Assembly (NCBI GenBank): GCA_025936675.1
Contig: JAICSX010000037.1
Coordinates: forward strand, 1 to 23,224
Origin: Sphingomonas sp.
GTDB lineage: Bacteria > Pseudomonadota > Alphaproteobacteria > Sphingomonadales > Sphingomonadaceae
Direction of reading: 5' to 3'
DNA: 23,224 nucleotides
This document shows, piece by piece, positions 14,698-22,767 of this stretch. Under the pieces are notes generated by a model. The model worked only from the letters and a program-made list of their open reading frames with translations. It was not told the DNA's origin and ran no database searches. Both the position numbers and the translations under genes were made by a program. Numbering within the stretch: position 1 is the stretch's first letter; each line of letters begins with the position of its first letter.

Positions 14698-16626
14698 TCA
14701 GCGGCGCCACTCCACGCCGGCCATTAGCGTCCTCGGGATCGCGTCGCCGCCCGGATGTTCGACGTGCCGCTTATGCAGAAGGTTGGCGCCGGTGAGGGTC
14801 AACGCGACCTGGTCGGAAACATTCCAGGCGAGGCGTCCGCCGAGCTCGGCATAAGAAGGCACGTCGGAATGATGCAGGCTGCCATATGCCCGAAGGTTGA
14901 CATCCAGCGTCACCGAACCGCCGAGGTCCATGCTCGATCGCAAGGTGAACCGGTGCGACGGGTCGAGCCCGTCCTGCCAGGTTCCGACCGGAGTTAGCGT
15001 GGCGCCGGGTTTGAAGTGGAAGTGTTCGCTGAGCAACGTCGCGCCGGCTGACAAAGTCCACCACGGCAACGGGCTCATGCTCGCCCAAGCCTCAATGCCA
15101 TAGCTGTGGCCGGCGAGGTTGTTGGACCAGTGGAGATTAAGAACGCTTGCAGGGCCCGCCCCCGCTTCCACCGTCCGCAGGTCATCGTAGTGATGATAGA
15201 AGCCGGTCAGCGAGAAGCTAAGCGCTGTCAGAGGCTGGGCGCGGAGACCAAGTTCGTAAGCGGTCAGCTTCTCCGTCCGGAAGTCGGGATTGCCGCTGAG
15301 CGAGACAATCGTCCCCACGCGCTCCTGCACGTCCTCGTCGAACGGTGTGGGCGACCGCACCGCGTGCGACACCGCGGCCCACAGCAGCGTGGAGGTCGCC
15401 GGCTTGAACGCGAGCCTGACATCCGGAAGCAGGCTCCATCCGACATAAGGATCGCGCTCACCCTTCAGGCCGGCGGTCACGCTGAGTGCCTTCGAGACGG
15501 CAATCGTGTCCTGCACGAAAAGATTACCGAGGAACAAATTGCGGCTCGCGGGCGCAAAGAACAAACTCGACGTTCCGTCGATCTTATAATCGACGATCCG
15601 GACGCCGCCTCCCCAGACGAACTGGTTTCGGGTGCCCAGCACGAAGCTGTGCTGCGCGTCGACGTCATAGGTGTTCGCGAAGAAGGATCCGTTGTCGGGA
15701 TGATCGGCCCGTCGGAAATGATCGTAGAAGGCCTGGACCTGGAGCTGCTGATCGTCGCCGTCATCGCGGTTCCAGCGCGCAACGAGATTGTGTCCGGAGA
15801 TATTCTCGTGCGCCGGGCCGGGCTCATTCTCGCGTCCACCGAAGATGTCGCCCTGAAGCGTTACCGTGTCCCGCTTTCCCGGAGTCCAATCCACGCGGAA
15901 GCCGCCGCCGAGGCGATGCCAGCCGTCCTCCGCCGACCGATCGCCCGGTATGAAAGCCGAGTCCTGCCTCAACCAACGACCGTACACGCGGTAGCTGAGA
16001 TCGGGCGCCGCCTGCCCGCCGAAGCGAATGCCGGCGACCTGCCGTCCGGTTCCAGCTTCAGCCTGCGCATAAGCGCCGGCAGTAGAGCCCGCATTGCGCG
16101 TGATGATGTTGATGACGCCGTTGACCGCATTGGCGCCCCACAAGGTCGCACCCGGACCGCTGATTACCTCGATGCGCTCGATGTCCTCAGGCACAAGATC
16201 GGGAAGGTCCCAGTAAACTCCGGAGAAAAGCGGCGTGTAGACGGTGCGGCCGTCGATCAGGACAAGCAGCTTGTTGGAAAAGCTTTGCGCGGCCGAGTCG
16301 CCGCTAAGGCCTCGCGCCGTGACTACCCAATGCGCCGGCGTTTGCTGATAGACTTGGAGGTTTGGCGCGAGCCGCAGGATTTCCGGGATCGTGACCGCGC
16401 CGGAGCGGACGATCTGCTCATGGTCGATGACATAGATGGACGCAGGCGCGGCGCTCAATGGCTCCGGGCGCTTCGACGCCGAGCGGACCTGGATATTCGC
16501 AAGCTGTTCAATCGAGAGGCTGGAGAGATCTTCCGGCGACGAGGGCCGATCGCCCTGGTCGGCAAATGCCGGCGACCCCGAAACGCAGCACAACGCGAGA
16601 AAACCTGCCCCAACAGTCAACCGCAT
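14698..16626 (-). CDS. TonB-dependent outer-membrane receptor, first gene of the YfiR-kinase operon
   Basis: The 642-residue protein starts with a signal peptide (MRLTVGAGFLALCCVSGSPAFA). Next comes DLSSLSIEQLANIQV, typical of one receptor subgroup, then a plug domain (IYVIDHEQIVRSGAVTIPEI through ERIEVISGPGATLWGANAV and GVINIITR) and a 22-strand type barrel ending in the aromatic/charged terminus GVEWRR. It imports a ligand across the outer membrane using TonB. No siderophore or vitamin signature is visible, so the ligand is unknown. ATG at 16626 with GGGGAG five bases upstream is better than the GTG at 16638. It is followed without a gap by yfiR-like and kinase genes, implying that ligand capture and signalling are linked. 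Confidence 0.93.
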   Translation of the reverse strand: MRLTVGAGFLALCCVSGSPAFADQGDRPSSPEDLSSLSIEQLANIQVRSASKRPEPLSAAPASIYVIDHEQIVRSGAVTIPEILRLAPNLQVYQQTPAHWVVTARGLSGDSAAQSFSNKLLVLIDGRTVYTPLFSGVYWDLPDLVPEDIERIEVISGPGATLWGANAVNGVINIITRNAGSTAGAYAQAEAGTGRQVAGIRFGGQAAPDLSYRVYGRWLRQDSAFIPGDRSAEDGWHRLGGGFRVDWTPGKRDTVTLQGDIFGGRENEPGPAHENISGHNLVARWNRDDGDDQQLQVQAFYDHFRRADHPDNGSFFANTYDVDAQHSFVLGTRNQFVWGGGVRIVDYKIDGTSSLFFAPASRNLFLGNLFVQDTIAVSKALSVTAGLKGERDPYVGWSLLPDVRLAFKPATSTLLWAAVSHAVRSPTPFDEDVQERVGTIVSLSGNPDFRTEKLTAYELGLRAQPLTALSFSLTGFYHHYDDLRTVEAGAGPASVLNLHWSNNLAGHSYGIEAWASMSPLPWWTLSAGATLLSEHFHFKPGATLTPVGTWQDGLDPSHRFTLRSSMDLGGSVTLDVNLRAYGSLHHSDVPSYAELGGRLAWNVSDQVALTLTGANLLHKRHVEHPGGDAIPRTLMAGVEWRR

Positions 16627-16935
16627 TTCGCTCCCCACCCCGCCGCGGCCGAACTCTACTGTTGGCGTACGCGGACGTCTCTTTAAAAAGTTAACCCATC
16701 AATGCGCGAACGCCCCTCAATCGCGCTGGTTGCGCAGCAGAAGGGGATTGGCTTCGACTGTTGCTGCTGGAGCGCTTTTTCGGCGGTCCGGACGCGAAAC
16801 CTGTCGCGACCGGACCGCCCCGTTGGGCAACGGTGGTCTCTTCTTATGTTAGCGTTCTCAAGAGGCAATCTTTGCACATCTAGAATTGACGCTGGTCAAT
16901 AGCATTGAAGCCGGGCCGACTTTAAGGCGGCCACC
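16627..16935. promoter_or_regulatory. Intergenic region with promoter space for the TonB-receptor operon and a long hairpin
   Basis: This 309-bp gap separates the divergent TonB-receptor operon and the 55-aa gene. No convincing gene is seen in it. It must hold the operon promoter on the minus strand and probably one for the small gene; the AT-rich CTTTTTAAAGAG near 16680 is the natural melting region on the minus side, but no sigma-70 boxes are clear. The long hairpin at 16782-16819 is listed separately, and a smaller CCGTT/AACGG hairpin follows it. Confidence 0.4.
16782..16819. repeat. Long near-perfect hairpin in the TonB-receptor intergenic region
   Basis: GGCGGTCCGG (16782-16791) pairs perfectly with CCGGACCGCC (16810-16819). 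Inside it, after one A:A mismatch, CGCGA pairs with TCGCG, leaving the loop AACCTG. No T-run follows on the plus strand; on the minus strand GAAAAAGC follows, which is not terminator-like. It could be an operator, a leader structure or a small dispersed repeat. Confidence 0.6.
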
Positions 16936-17103
16936 GTGTCGGACGAGGTCATCGCTAACATTCGGGCGCGAATCGCTCAGTGTCGCCGCCTAGCCGACAT
17001 GATTACCGATGAGCAGGCGGCCGCCATCCTTCGGCAGATGGCCGACGACGGCGAAATCGACTTGAGGCGCCTCGAAGGGCGCGCCGGGCCGGTTGACGAT
17101 TAA
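16936..17103 (+). CDS. Small hypothetical protein, 55 aa
   Basis: A GTG-started reading frame encodes a charged, all-helical protein: residues 1-20 give SDEVIANIRARIAQCRRLAD, then MITDEQAAAILRQMADDGE, ending in LRRLEGRAGPVDD. It looks like the small conserved hypothetical proteins of about 55-65 residues common in sphingomonads, rich in Arg, Asp and Ala, with codon usage typical of the host. AAGGCGG lies six or so bases upstream of the GTG. No function is known and no membrane or metal site is visible beyond one cysteine. It converges on the cupin gene 20 bp away. Confidence 0.65.
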   Translation: MSDEVIANIRARIAQCRRLADMITDEQAAAILRQMADDGEIDLRRLEGRAGPVDD

Positions 17104-17123
17104 GCGTTCGCGCTAGGCGTCGC

Positions 17124-17576
17124 TCACTTCGCTCCGCGCGGATCGTCCTTCGGGTCGACGTAGACGATCTGGAACGGCCCGGTCCCGTTGACCTGGACGT
17201 CGACCGGATCGGTGGTGAACACATAATGGTTCATCCCCGACTGCATGGTGACGTGATAGCCCTTGGCGAGCGAGCCGACGTTGGACTTGTCGAGCTTGTC
17301 GCCCATTCCGTAGGATAGGCTGCCGGCTGAGACGACGCGCACGATCTCGTCGGTCGGATGGTGATGCGGCGGCACGGTGTAGTTGGCCGGCATCTTGATA
17401 CGGACGACGAACGGACCGCTCTTCGATGGATCGCCGTACACCACGGCCATCTTCGCTCCGGCCGGAAGGCCCGCGCCCGTCGCGTCCATCCACTTCATTC
17501 CCTTCGCCTGCGCGGGCGAAGTGGCGGTGGTGGCGGCGAGCAAAGTCGTTACGGTTAGAAATGCAAAGCGATGCAT
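17124..17576 (-). CDS. Exported cupin-domain protein
   Basis: The 150-residue protein has a signal peptide (MHRFAFLTVTTLLAATTATSPAQA) and one cupin barrel. The first cupin motif is PPHHHPTDEIVRVVSAGSL, with metal-ligand candidates H71, H73 and E77; the second motif supplies H117 in GMNHYV. A single metal-binding beta-barrel in the periplasm is expected, perhaps acting as a small dioxygenase, isomerase or sensor; no substrate can be assigned. The start at 17576 has AGGGGA six bases upstream and begins the signal peptide; longer in-frame starts (17594 and beyond) lack one. It converges on the 55-aa gene and is divergent from rplK across 191 bp. Confidence 0.88.
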   Translation of the reverse strand: MHRFAFLTVTTLLAATTATSPAQAKGMKWMDATGAGLPAGAKMAVVYGDPSKSGPFVVRIKMPANYTVPPHHHPTDEIVRVVSAGSLSYGMGDKLDKSNVGSLAKGYHVTMQSGMNHYVFTTDPVDVQVNGTGPFQIVYVDPKDDPRGAK

Positions 17577-17728
17577 ATCAATCCCCTCATGCATCACCTT
17601 CCCCGCGCCGCTGTTAGCACAAGTTGCGAGGAGCGTGCATCTGTTGTAGGGGCCGCGCCTCCAGCGAAACCTGGGACCTGTGGGAGGTGAGCCTGACGAC
17701 TCGCCGCTTGAACCACTAAACTTCAACC

Positions 17729-17753
17729 CGGGCGAAAGTACCACTTCCGCCCG
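17729..17753 (+). promoter_or_regulatory. Hairpin in the rplK leader, candidate L1 autoregulation site
   Basis: CGGGCG (17729-17734) pairs with CGCCCG (17748-17753), then after an A:C mismatch AAGT pairs with ACTT, leaving a short ACC loop. It ends 14 bases before the rplK start codon. In many bacteria ribosomal protein L1 represses translation of its own rplK-rplA mRNA by binding a leader structure that mimics its 23S rRNA site; whether this hairpin is that site is a guess from position. Confidence 0.4.
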
Positions 17754-17767
17754 AATGCGAGAGTGAA

Positions 17768-18199
17768 ATGGCAAAGAAGATTACCGGCTATATCAAGCTG
17801 CAGGTGCCCGCGGGCACTGCGAACCCGGCGCCGCCGATCGGCCCTGCGCTGGGCCAGCGCGGCGTCAACATTATGGAATTCTGCAAGGCGTTCAACGCCG
17901 CGACTCAGGAGCTCGAGAAGGGCGCTCCGATCCCGACGGTGATCACCGTCTATGCGGACCGTTCTTTCTCCTTCACGACCAAGACCCCTCCGGCCTCGTT
18001 CCTCCTGAAGAAGGCGGCGCGAATCCAGAAGGGCTCGTCGGAGACGGGCAAGTCGAGCGCCGGGACGATCCGCCGCTCGCAGCTGCGCGAGATCGCCGAG
18101 GTCAAGATGAAGGACCTCAATGCGAACGACCTCGACGCCGCGTCGAAGATCATCGAAGGCTCCGCTCGCGCGATGGGCCTCCAGGTTGTGGAGGGCTGA
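17768..18199 (+). CDS. rplK: 50S ribosomal protein L11
   Basis: The 143-residue protein is a full-length L11: [20 protein letters not shown] at the N-terminus (the proline-rich region that contacts thiostrepton and GTPase factors), [16 protein letters not shown], and a C-terminal rRNA-binding domain with [17 protein letters not shown]. It belongs to the large-subunit stalk base. The ATG at 17768 is preceded by GAGAGTGA. rplA follows after 4 bp and its ribosome binding site lies inside the end of rplK, so the pair is translationally coupled. Unlike in the common arrangement, nusG is 9 kb upstream. Confidence 0.98.
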   Translation: MAKKITGYIKLQVPAGTANPAPPIGPALGQRGVNIMEFCKAFNAATQELEKGAPIPTVITVYADRSFSFTTKTPPASFLLKKAARIQKGSSETGKSSAGTIRRSQLREIAEVKMKDLNANDLDAASKIIEGSARAMGLQVVEG

Positions 18200-18203
18200 C
18201 GAG

Positions 18204-18899
18204 ATGGCGAAGCAAACGAAGCGGCAGAAGAACCTGGCTCCGGTCGACCGCGAGAAATTCTACGGCGTCGATGAGGCAATCTCGCTGGTGAAGAGCAATG
18301 CAACGGCGAAGTTCGACGAGACTGTCGAGGTTGCGCTGAACCTGGGCGTCGATCCGCGCCACGCCGACCAAATGGTCCGTGGCGTCGTCAACTTGCCCAA
18401 GGGCACCGGCAAGACGGTCCGGGTCGCTGTGTTCGCTAAGGGCGCCAAGGCCGATGAGGCGAAGGCCGCGGGTGCCGATGTCGTCGGCGCCGAGGACCTG
18501 ATGGAGACCATCCAGGGCGGCCAGATCGATTTCGACCGCGTCATCGCGACTCCCGACATGATGGGCGTCGTCGGGCGCCTGGGTAAGGTGCTTGGCCCCA
18601 AGGGCCTGATGCCGAACCCGAAGCTTGGCACCGTAACCATGGACGTAACCAAGGCGATCACAGACGCCAAGGGCGGCCAGGTCGAGTTCCGCGTCGAGAA
18701 GGCGGGCATCGTCCATGCCGGCATCGGCAAGGCGAGCTTCTCCGAAGGCGACCTCAAGGAGAATTTCGAGGCCTTCATGGACGCAATCATCAAGGGCAAG
18801 CCGTCGGGCGCCAAGGGCAAGTTCGTGAAGAAGCTCAGCGTCTCCTCGACGATGGGCCCCGGCGTGAAGATCGACCTCACCGAGGTCGCCGGCGCTTAA
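18204..18899 (+). CDS. rplA: 50S ribosomal protein L1
   Basis: The 231-residue protein is a normal-length L1 of the ribosomal stalk that moves tRNA out of the E site and represses its own mRNA. Family blocks are [20 protein letters not shown] (about 48-67), [14 protein letters not shown], and [19 protein letters not shown] (about 124-142). The ATG at 18204 is chosen because GGAGG precedes it and because the upstream in-frame codon at 18120 would run inside rplK. A strong intrinsic terminator begins 27 bp after the stop, so rplKA is probably a two-gene unit. Confidence 0.98.
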   Translation: MAKQTKRQKNLAPVDREKFYGVDEAISLVKSNATAKFDETVEVALNLGVDPRHADQMVRGVVNLPKGTGKTVRVAVFAKGAKADEAKAAGADVVGAEDLMETIQGGQIDFDRVIATPDMMGVVGRLGKVLGPKGLMPNPKLGTVTMDVTKAITDAKGGQVEFRVEKAGIVHAGIGKASFSEGDLKENFEAFMDAIIKGKPSGAKGKFVKKLSVSSTMGPGVKIDLTEVAGA

Positions 18900-18926
18900 G
18901 TTCCGGCACTTGGTCGAATGGAATCG

Positions 18927-18964
18927 CCCGGTCGTAGCAAAGCTGCGGCCGGGCCTTTTCTTTG
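18927..18964 (+). terminator. Intrinsic terminator of rplK-rplA
   Basis: A 12-bp stem, CCCGGTCGTAGC (18927-18938) with GCTGCGGCCGGG (18942-18953), including two G:T pairs, closes on AAA and is followed by CCTTTTCTTT. It should stop transcription before the aminopeptidase gene, uncoupling rplKA from rplJ. The tail CCTTTTCTTT, four bases and AAGGTGC (18954-18974) is the same arrangement as at 9270-9290. Confidence 0.85.
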
Positions 18965-19026
18965 GTTAAGGTGCGCGCTAGCCAGCAGGCGCGTCGCATT
19001 CTCTGCCGCAACCTGAGGGACAATTC

Positions 19027-21723
19027 ATGAAATTTGCCGCCGCTCTCCTTGCGTCCGCCGCGCTCGCGCTCGTCGCGCCGGCAACGCTCGCCGCCCAGCC
19101 GCCCACGCAGCACGACACGGTCGATCCGACGCTGCCGACCCAGCTGCCGCGCACGGCGATCCCGCACCATTATTCGCTGACGGTCACGCCGCATGCGGAC
19201 CGGCTGACCTTCGACGGCAATGTCGCGATCGACCTAGAGGTGGTCCAGCCAACCGACACATTGGTGCTTAACGCGGTCGACATGAGCTTTGCGCATGTGT
19301 CGCTTTCGCCCGTCTCCGGCGCCGCGATCCCGGCGACGGTGACGATGGATGCGGCAACGCAGACCGCCTCGCTGCACTTCGCGCGCACGCTGCAGCCTGG
19401 CGCTTACCGATTGACGATCGACTACACCGGTAAGATCAACCAGCAGGCGAACGGCCTGTTCGCGCTCGACTACAAGAACCCCGCCGGCGCACAGAAGCGC
19501 GCGCTGTTCACCCAGTTCGAGCCATCGGACGCACGGCGCTTCGTTCCGAGCTGGGACGAGCCAGATTACAAGGCGACATGGCAGGTTTCGGCGGTCGTTC
19601 CCGCCGGCGACATGGCCGTCAACAACATGCCGGTCGAGAGCAGCACGCCGCTGGCGGGCGGCGTCAAGCGCGTGACGTTCCGCCAGACGCCGCTGATGTC
19701 GAGCTACCTCGTCTTCTTCGGCACGGGCGAGTTCGGCCGGATCACCAAGATGGCCGGGAACACCGAGACGGGTATCGTCATGGGCCGCGGCAATGAATCG
19801 AAGGCGCACACCGCGCTCGACGCCGAGGCCGAGATCCTGCCTTACTACAACCAGTATTTCGGAACCCCCTACCCGCTTCCGAAGCTCGACAATGTCGCGG
19901 GCCCAGGACAGTCGCAATTCTTCAGCGCGATGGAGAATTGGGGCGCGATCTTCACCTTCGAGCGCGTGCTTCTCGACGATCCCGCGGTCACTACCGAGCG
20001 CGAGCGCCAGGGCATCTTCGGCACCGAGGCGCACGAGATGGCGCACCAATGGTTCGGCGACCTCGTCACCATGGCCTGGTGGGACGACCTCTGGCTGAAC
20101 GAGGGCTTCGCAAGCTGGATGGCGACGAAGGCCACTAGGCATTTCCACCCAGACTGGGGCGCGGAGTTCGGCGCGGTCGGCGCTCGCGAAGGCGCGATGG
20201 GCCAGGACTCGCTCCAGACCACCCACCCGATCGTCCAGAAGGTGCGGACGGTCGAGCAGGCCAACCAGGCGTTCGACGCGATCACCTACTCGAAGGGCGA
20301 ATCCGTCCTCAACATGCTTGAGGCCTATGCCAGCCCCGAAACCTGGCAACGCGGAATCCAGGCGTACATTCGCGCGCACCAGTACCAGAACACGCGCACC
20401 GACGACCTGTGGCACGCCGAGGAAGCCGCGGGCGCCAAGGGCCTGACCCAGATCGCGCACGAATTCACGCTACAGCCGGGCGTCCCGCTGATCCGCGTCG
20501 GCGCGGTCACCTGCAACGGCGGCCAGAGCACGGTCACGGTCCAGCAGGACGAATTCTCGGCCGATCGCAAGCCGGGCTCGTTCACGCCGCTAAGTTGGCA
20601 TGTGCCGATGCGCGTCGGCGTCATCGGCGGGCAGCCGGTCACGGCCGTGACCAGCGGCCGGCAGACCCAGGTGACGGTCCCGGGATGCGGGCCAATCCTC
20701 GTGAACTCCGGCCAGACCGGATACTACCGCAGCCTCTACCCGATTGCGGCGGCGGACCAGCTTCGCGCCAACTTCACGCGCATCGACCCCGTCGACCAGT
20801 TCGGGCTCGTTGCCGACCAGATGGCGCTGTCCGAATCCGATTATCAGCCGATGAGCGTCGGACTCGACTTCGCGAGCGCGATCCCGGCGTCGGCGCGGCC
20901 AGAGCTGCTGTCGCTCGGCAACGGGATCTGGACGGGCCTCTATCGCGATTTCGATGGCGATGCGGCGACCCAGCGGCAGATCGGAAGCCTGATCCAGCAG
21001 CGCTATTCGCCAGTTCTGGCGCAGATCGGCCTGACTCCCGCCGCGGGCGAGCAGCCGACGGTTACGACGCTCCGTCCGCAGCTCATCCAGAGCCTCGGCT
21101 ACGTCGGCAATGCGCAGGTGAACGCCGAAGCCAGGCGCCTGTTCGAGGCGCTGCAGACCAACCCGAACGCTGTTCCCGGCGGTCTCAAGGCGACGTGGCT
21201 CGGGATCGTCGCGGCCAATGCCGACGCGGCGACCTGGGACCAGCTCCATGCGATGGCGCGCAACGCGTCGAGCGCGACCGAGCGGCAGAACCTCTATTCG
21301 CTGCTTGGCGCGGCGAAGGACGAGGCGCTGGCGCGGCGAACGCTCGATCTCGCGCTGACCGATGAGCCCGGGAAAACGGTGAGCGCCGGCATGATCGGCG
21401 CCGTGGCGCGGGCGCACCCGGATCTCGCGCTCGACTTCGTCCTCGCGCACTGGAACGAGGTACAGAAGTTCGTCGACCTTTCGGCCAAGTCGCGCTTCAT
21501 TGGCCGCATCGCGTCGGGCAGCCACGATCCGGCGACGATCGCGAAGCTGCAGGCCTATGCGGATGCCAACATCGCCGCGACAGACCGCAAGCCGATCGAC
21601 CAGGCGATCGCGATCATCAAGGTCCGGCAGACGACCGAGCCGAGGATCAAGTCCGAAACCAAGGCGTGGCTCGCGACCCGTGCCGGCGCTACACCGGTGC
21701 GGAGCGGCGCCGAACGCGGTTGA
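19027..21723 (+). CDS. Secreted M1 family zinc aminopeptidase
   Basis: The 898-residue protein carries a Sec signal peptide (MKFAAALLASAALALVAPATLAA), an N-terminal beta-saddle domain, and a thermolysin-like domain with zinc ligands H336-E337-M-A-H340 and E359 (NEGF), the exact HExxH-18-E spacing of M1. The exopeptidase motif is SAMEN (300-304) in place of the usual GAMEN. The C-terminal ERAP1-like helical region (about 560-890) is present. It removes N-terminal residues from peptides in the periplasm or outside the cell. GAGGGA precedes the ATG. It starts after the rplA terminator, so it must have its own promoter, and it converges on the hydrolase gene with a 7-bp gap and no clear terminator. 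Confidence 0.95.
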   Translation: MKFAAALLASAALALVAPATLAAQPPTQHDTVDPTLPTQLPRTAIPHHYSLTVTPHADRLTFDGNVAIDLEVVQPTDTLVLNAVDMSFAHVSLSPVSGAAIPATVTMDAATQTASLHFARTLQPGAYRLTIDYTGKINQQANGLFALDYKNPAGAQKRALFTQFEPSDARRFVPSWDEPDYKATWQVSAVVPAGDMAVNNMPVESSTPLAGGVKRVTFRQTPLMSSYLVFFGTGEFGRITKMAGNTETGIVMGRGNESKAHTALDAEAEILPYYNQYFGTPYPLPKLDNVAGPGQSQFFSAMENWGAIFTFERVLLDDPAVTTERERQGIFGTEAHEMAHQWFGDLVTMAWWDDLWLNEGFASWMATKATRHFHPDWGAEFGAVGAREGAMGQDSLQTTHPIVQKVRTVEQANQAFDAITYSKGESVLNMLEAYASPETWQRGIQAYIRAHQYQNTRTDDLWHAEEAAGAKGLTQIAHEFTLQPGVPLIRVGAVTCNGGQSTVTVQQDEFSADRKPGSFTPLSWHVPMRVGVIGGQPVTAVTSGRQTQVTVPGCGPILVNSGQTGYYRSLYPIAAADQLRANFTRIDPVDQFGLVADQMALSESDYQPMSVGLDFASAIPASARPELLSLGNGIWTGLYRDFDGDAATQRQIGSLIQQRYSPVLAQIGLTPAAGEQPTVTTLRPQLIQSLGYVGNAQVNAEARRLFEALQTNPNAVPGGLKATWLGIVAANADAATWDQLHAMARNASSATERQNLYSLLGAAKDEALARRTLDLALTDEPGKTVSAGMIGAVARAHPDLALDFVLAHWNEVQKFVDLSAKSRFIGRIASGSHDPATIAKLQAYADANIAATDRKPIDQAIAIIKVRQTTEPRIKSETKAWLATRAGATPVRSGAERG

Positions 21724-21730
21724 ACCGAAG

Positions 21731-22657
21731 CTAGATCTCCATGAGGTCGCGTCCGACGATTATCTTCCCAGAGAAATAGCGTCGGACGCCAGCTTCCCAC
21801 ACTGCGTCGGTGATATCGGGAAATGCTGGAACTAGATGGGTCAGAACAACTGTCTTGACCCCCGCGGCGGCGGCAACCTGACCGACCTGTTCGGTTGTCG
21901 TATGCGCCTTGAGGAGATGATCGCGCAGCGTCGTCGTGTTCGTGTCGACGATCCGGTCGATTGCGCTCAGCAGCATGGCTTCATGCACCAGCACGTCCGC
22001 ACCGCGGGCAAGCTCGATCAGGTTCTTGCTGGGCGTCGTATCGCCTGAATAGACGATCGAACGATCGGGCATGTCGAAGCGATAGGCTAAAGCCGGGACC
22101 GTGTAATGGCTGACTTCGGTGCAGGTGACCCGGACCGGCGGCCCGGCAATTACAATCCCGCCCCTGGAGAGCTCGTTCGTCGCGACGAGCTTAGCCAGAT
22201 CGGGTCGGCCTTCCTCGCGGATGCGATAGGCGATGTCGGGCGCACCCGCCGCGAGTTCAGCGTCGACCACCTGCCGCGCCGGGGGAGGTCCATAGACCGT
22301 CACCGGCGTCATGAGGCCGGAACCCCAGGCCAGCAACAGCAGCGCGCCCAGGCCCGCCATGTGGTCGGAATGATGATGGGTGATGAAGATCGGCCCGAGA
22401 TCCTTGAGATCGACCCCTGCAAGCACGAGCTGACGCGCGGTGCCGTCGGGGCAATCGATCAGGTATGGCTTGCCGTTGACGATCAGGACCGCGGAAGCCG
22501 GTGCTCGAGACTTGGAAGGGGTGGGGCCGCCCTTCGTGCCCAGCAGGATGAGGCGGCTTCGCGTCGCAGGAGGTGACGCCATCGACGGTCGGGCGATACC
22601 TGCCGCGACGGCAGCAATACCACAGGCGATCGCTTCACGCCTGCTAACAGAGAACAC
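21731..22657 (-). CDS. Tat-exported metallo-beta-lactamase-fold hydrolase (RNase Z/arylsulfatase-like subgroup)
   Basis: The 308-residue protein opens with MFSVSRREAIACGIAAVAAG, a twin-arginine signal, so it is exported folded. The MBL metal motif is H94-H-H96-S-D98-H99; later ligands are in EVSHYTVPA, YSGDTTPS and LTHLVP. The LLGTKGGPTPSKSRAPAS start and the general layout are those of the RNase Z-like group that also includes secreted arylsulfatases and phosphodiesterases; with an export signal, tRNA processing is excluded as a role. The start is GTG at 22657 with GAGGGG eight or nine bases upstream. It is divergent from the rplJ promoter region. The substrate is unknown. Confidence 0.88.
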   Translation of the reverse strand: MFSVSRREAIACGIAAVAAGIARPSMASPPATRSRLILLGTKGGPTPSKSRAPASAVLIVNGKPYLIDCPDGTARQLVLAGVDLKDLGPIFITHHHSDHMAGLGALLLLAWGSGLMTPVTVYGPPPARQVVDAELAAGAPDIAYRIREEGRPDLAKLVATNELSRGGIVIAGPPVRVTCTEVSHYTVPALAYRFDMPDRSIVYSGDTTPSKNLIELARGADVLVHEAMLLSAIDRIVDTNTTTLRDHLLKAHTTTEQVGQVAAAAGVKTVVLTHLVPAFPDITDAVWEAGVRRYFSGKIIVGRDLMEI

Positions 22658-22730
22658 GGCTAATGCCCCTCGTCATGCCTCAACCGTATCAGCGCATCTG
22701 CTGACGGCATAGCTGGGAAGTCAAACGCGG

Positions 22731-22758
22731 TTGATTGTGCGTCGAATTTCGCTATAGG
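22731..22758 (+). promoter_or_regulatory. rplJ: Candidate sigma-70 promoter for rplJ
   Basis: TTGATT (22731-22736), a 16-bp spacer and TATAGG (22753-22758) give four of six matches at both boxes in the region directly upstream of the structured rplJ leader. An independent promoter is required because rplKA ends in a terminator 3.8 kb upstream and the intervening MBL gene is on the other strand. Confidence 0.55.
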
Positions 22759-22767
22759 CGCGCGTTC

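Noticed and set aside
15106..16686. 526-codon plus-strand open frame opposite the TonB receptor
   Set aside because: It is antisense to a receptor with clear plug and barrel motifs; the translation is Arg-rich without any recognisable domain, as expected for the shadow of a GC-rich gene.
16702..16902. 66-codon plus-strand frame before the 55-aa gene
   Set aside because: It crosses the long hairpin, is rich in Arg, Ser and Cys without pattern, and lacks a supporting ribosome binding site.
19234..20460. 408-codon minus-strand open frame opposite the M1 aminopeptidase
   Set aside because: The plus strand encodes an intact HExxH peptidase here; the antisense translation has no family features.
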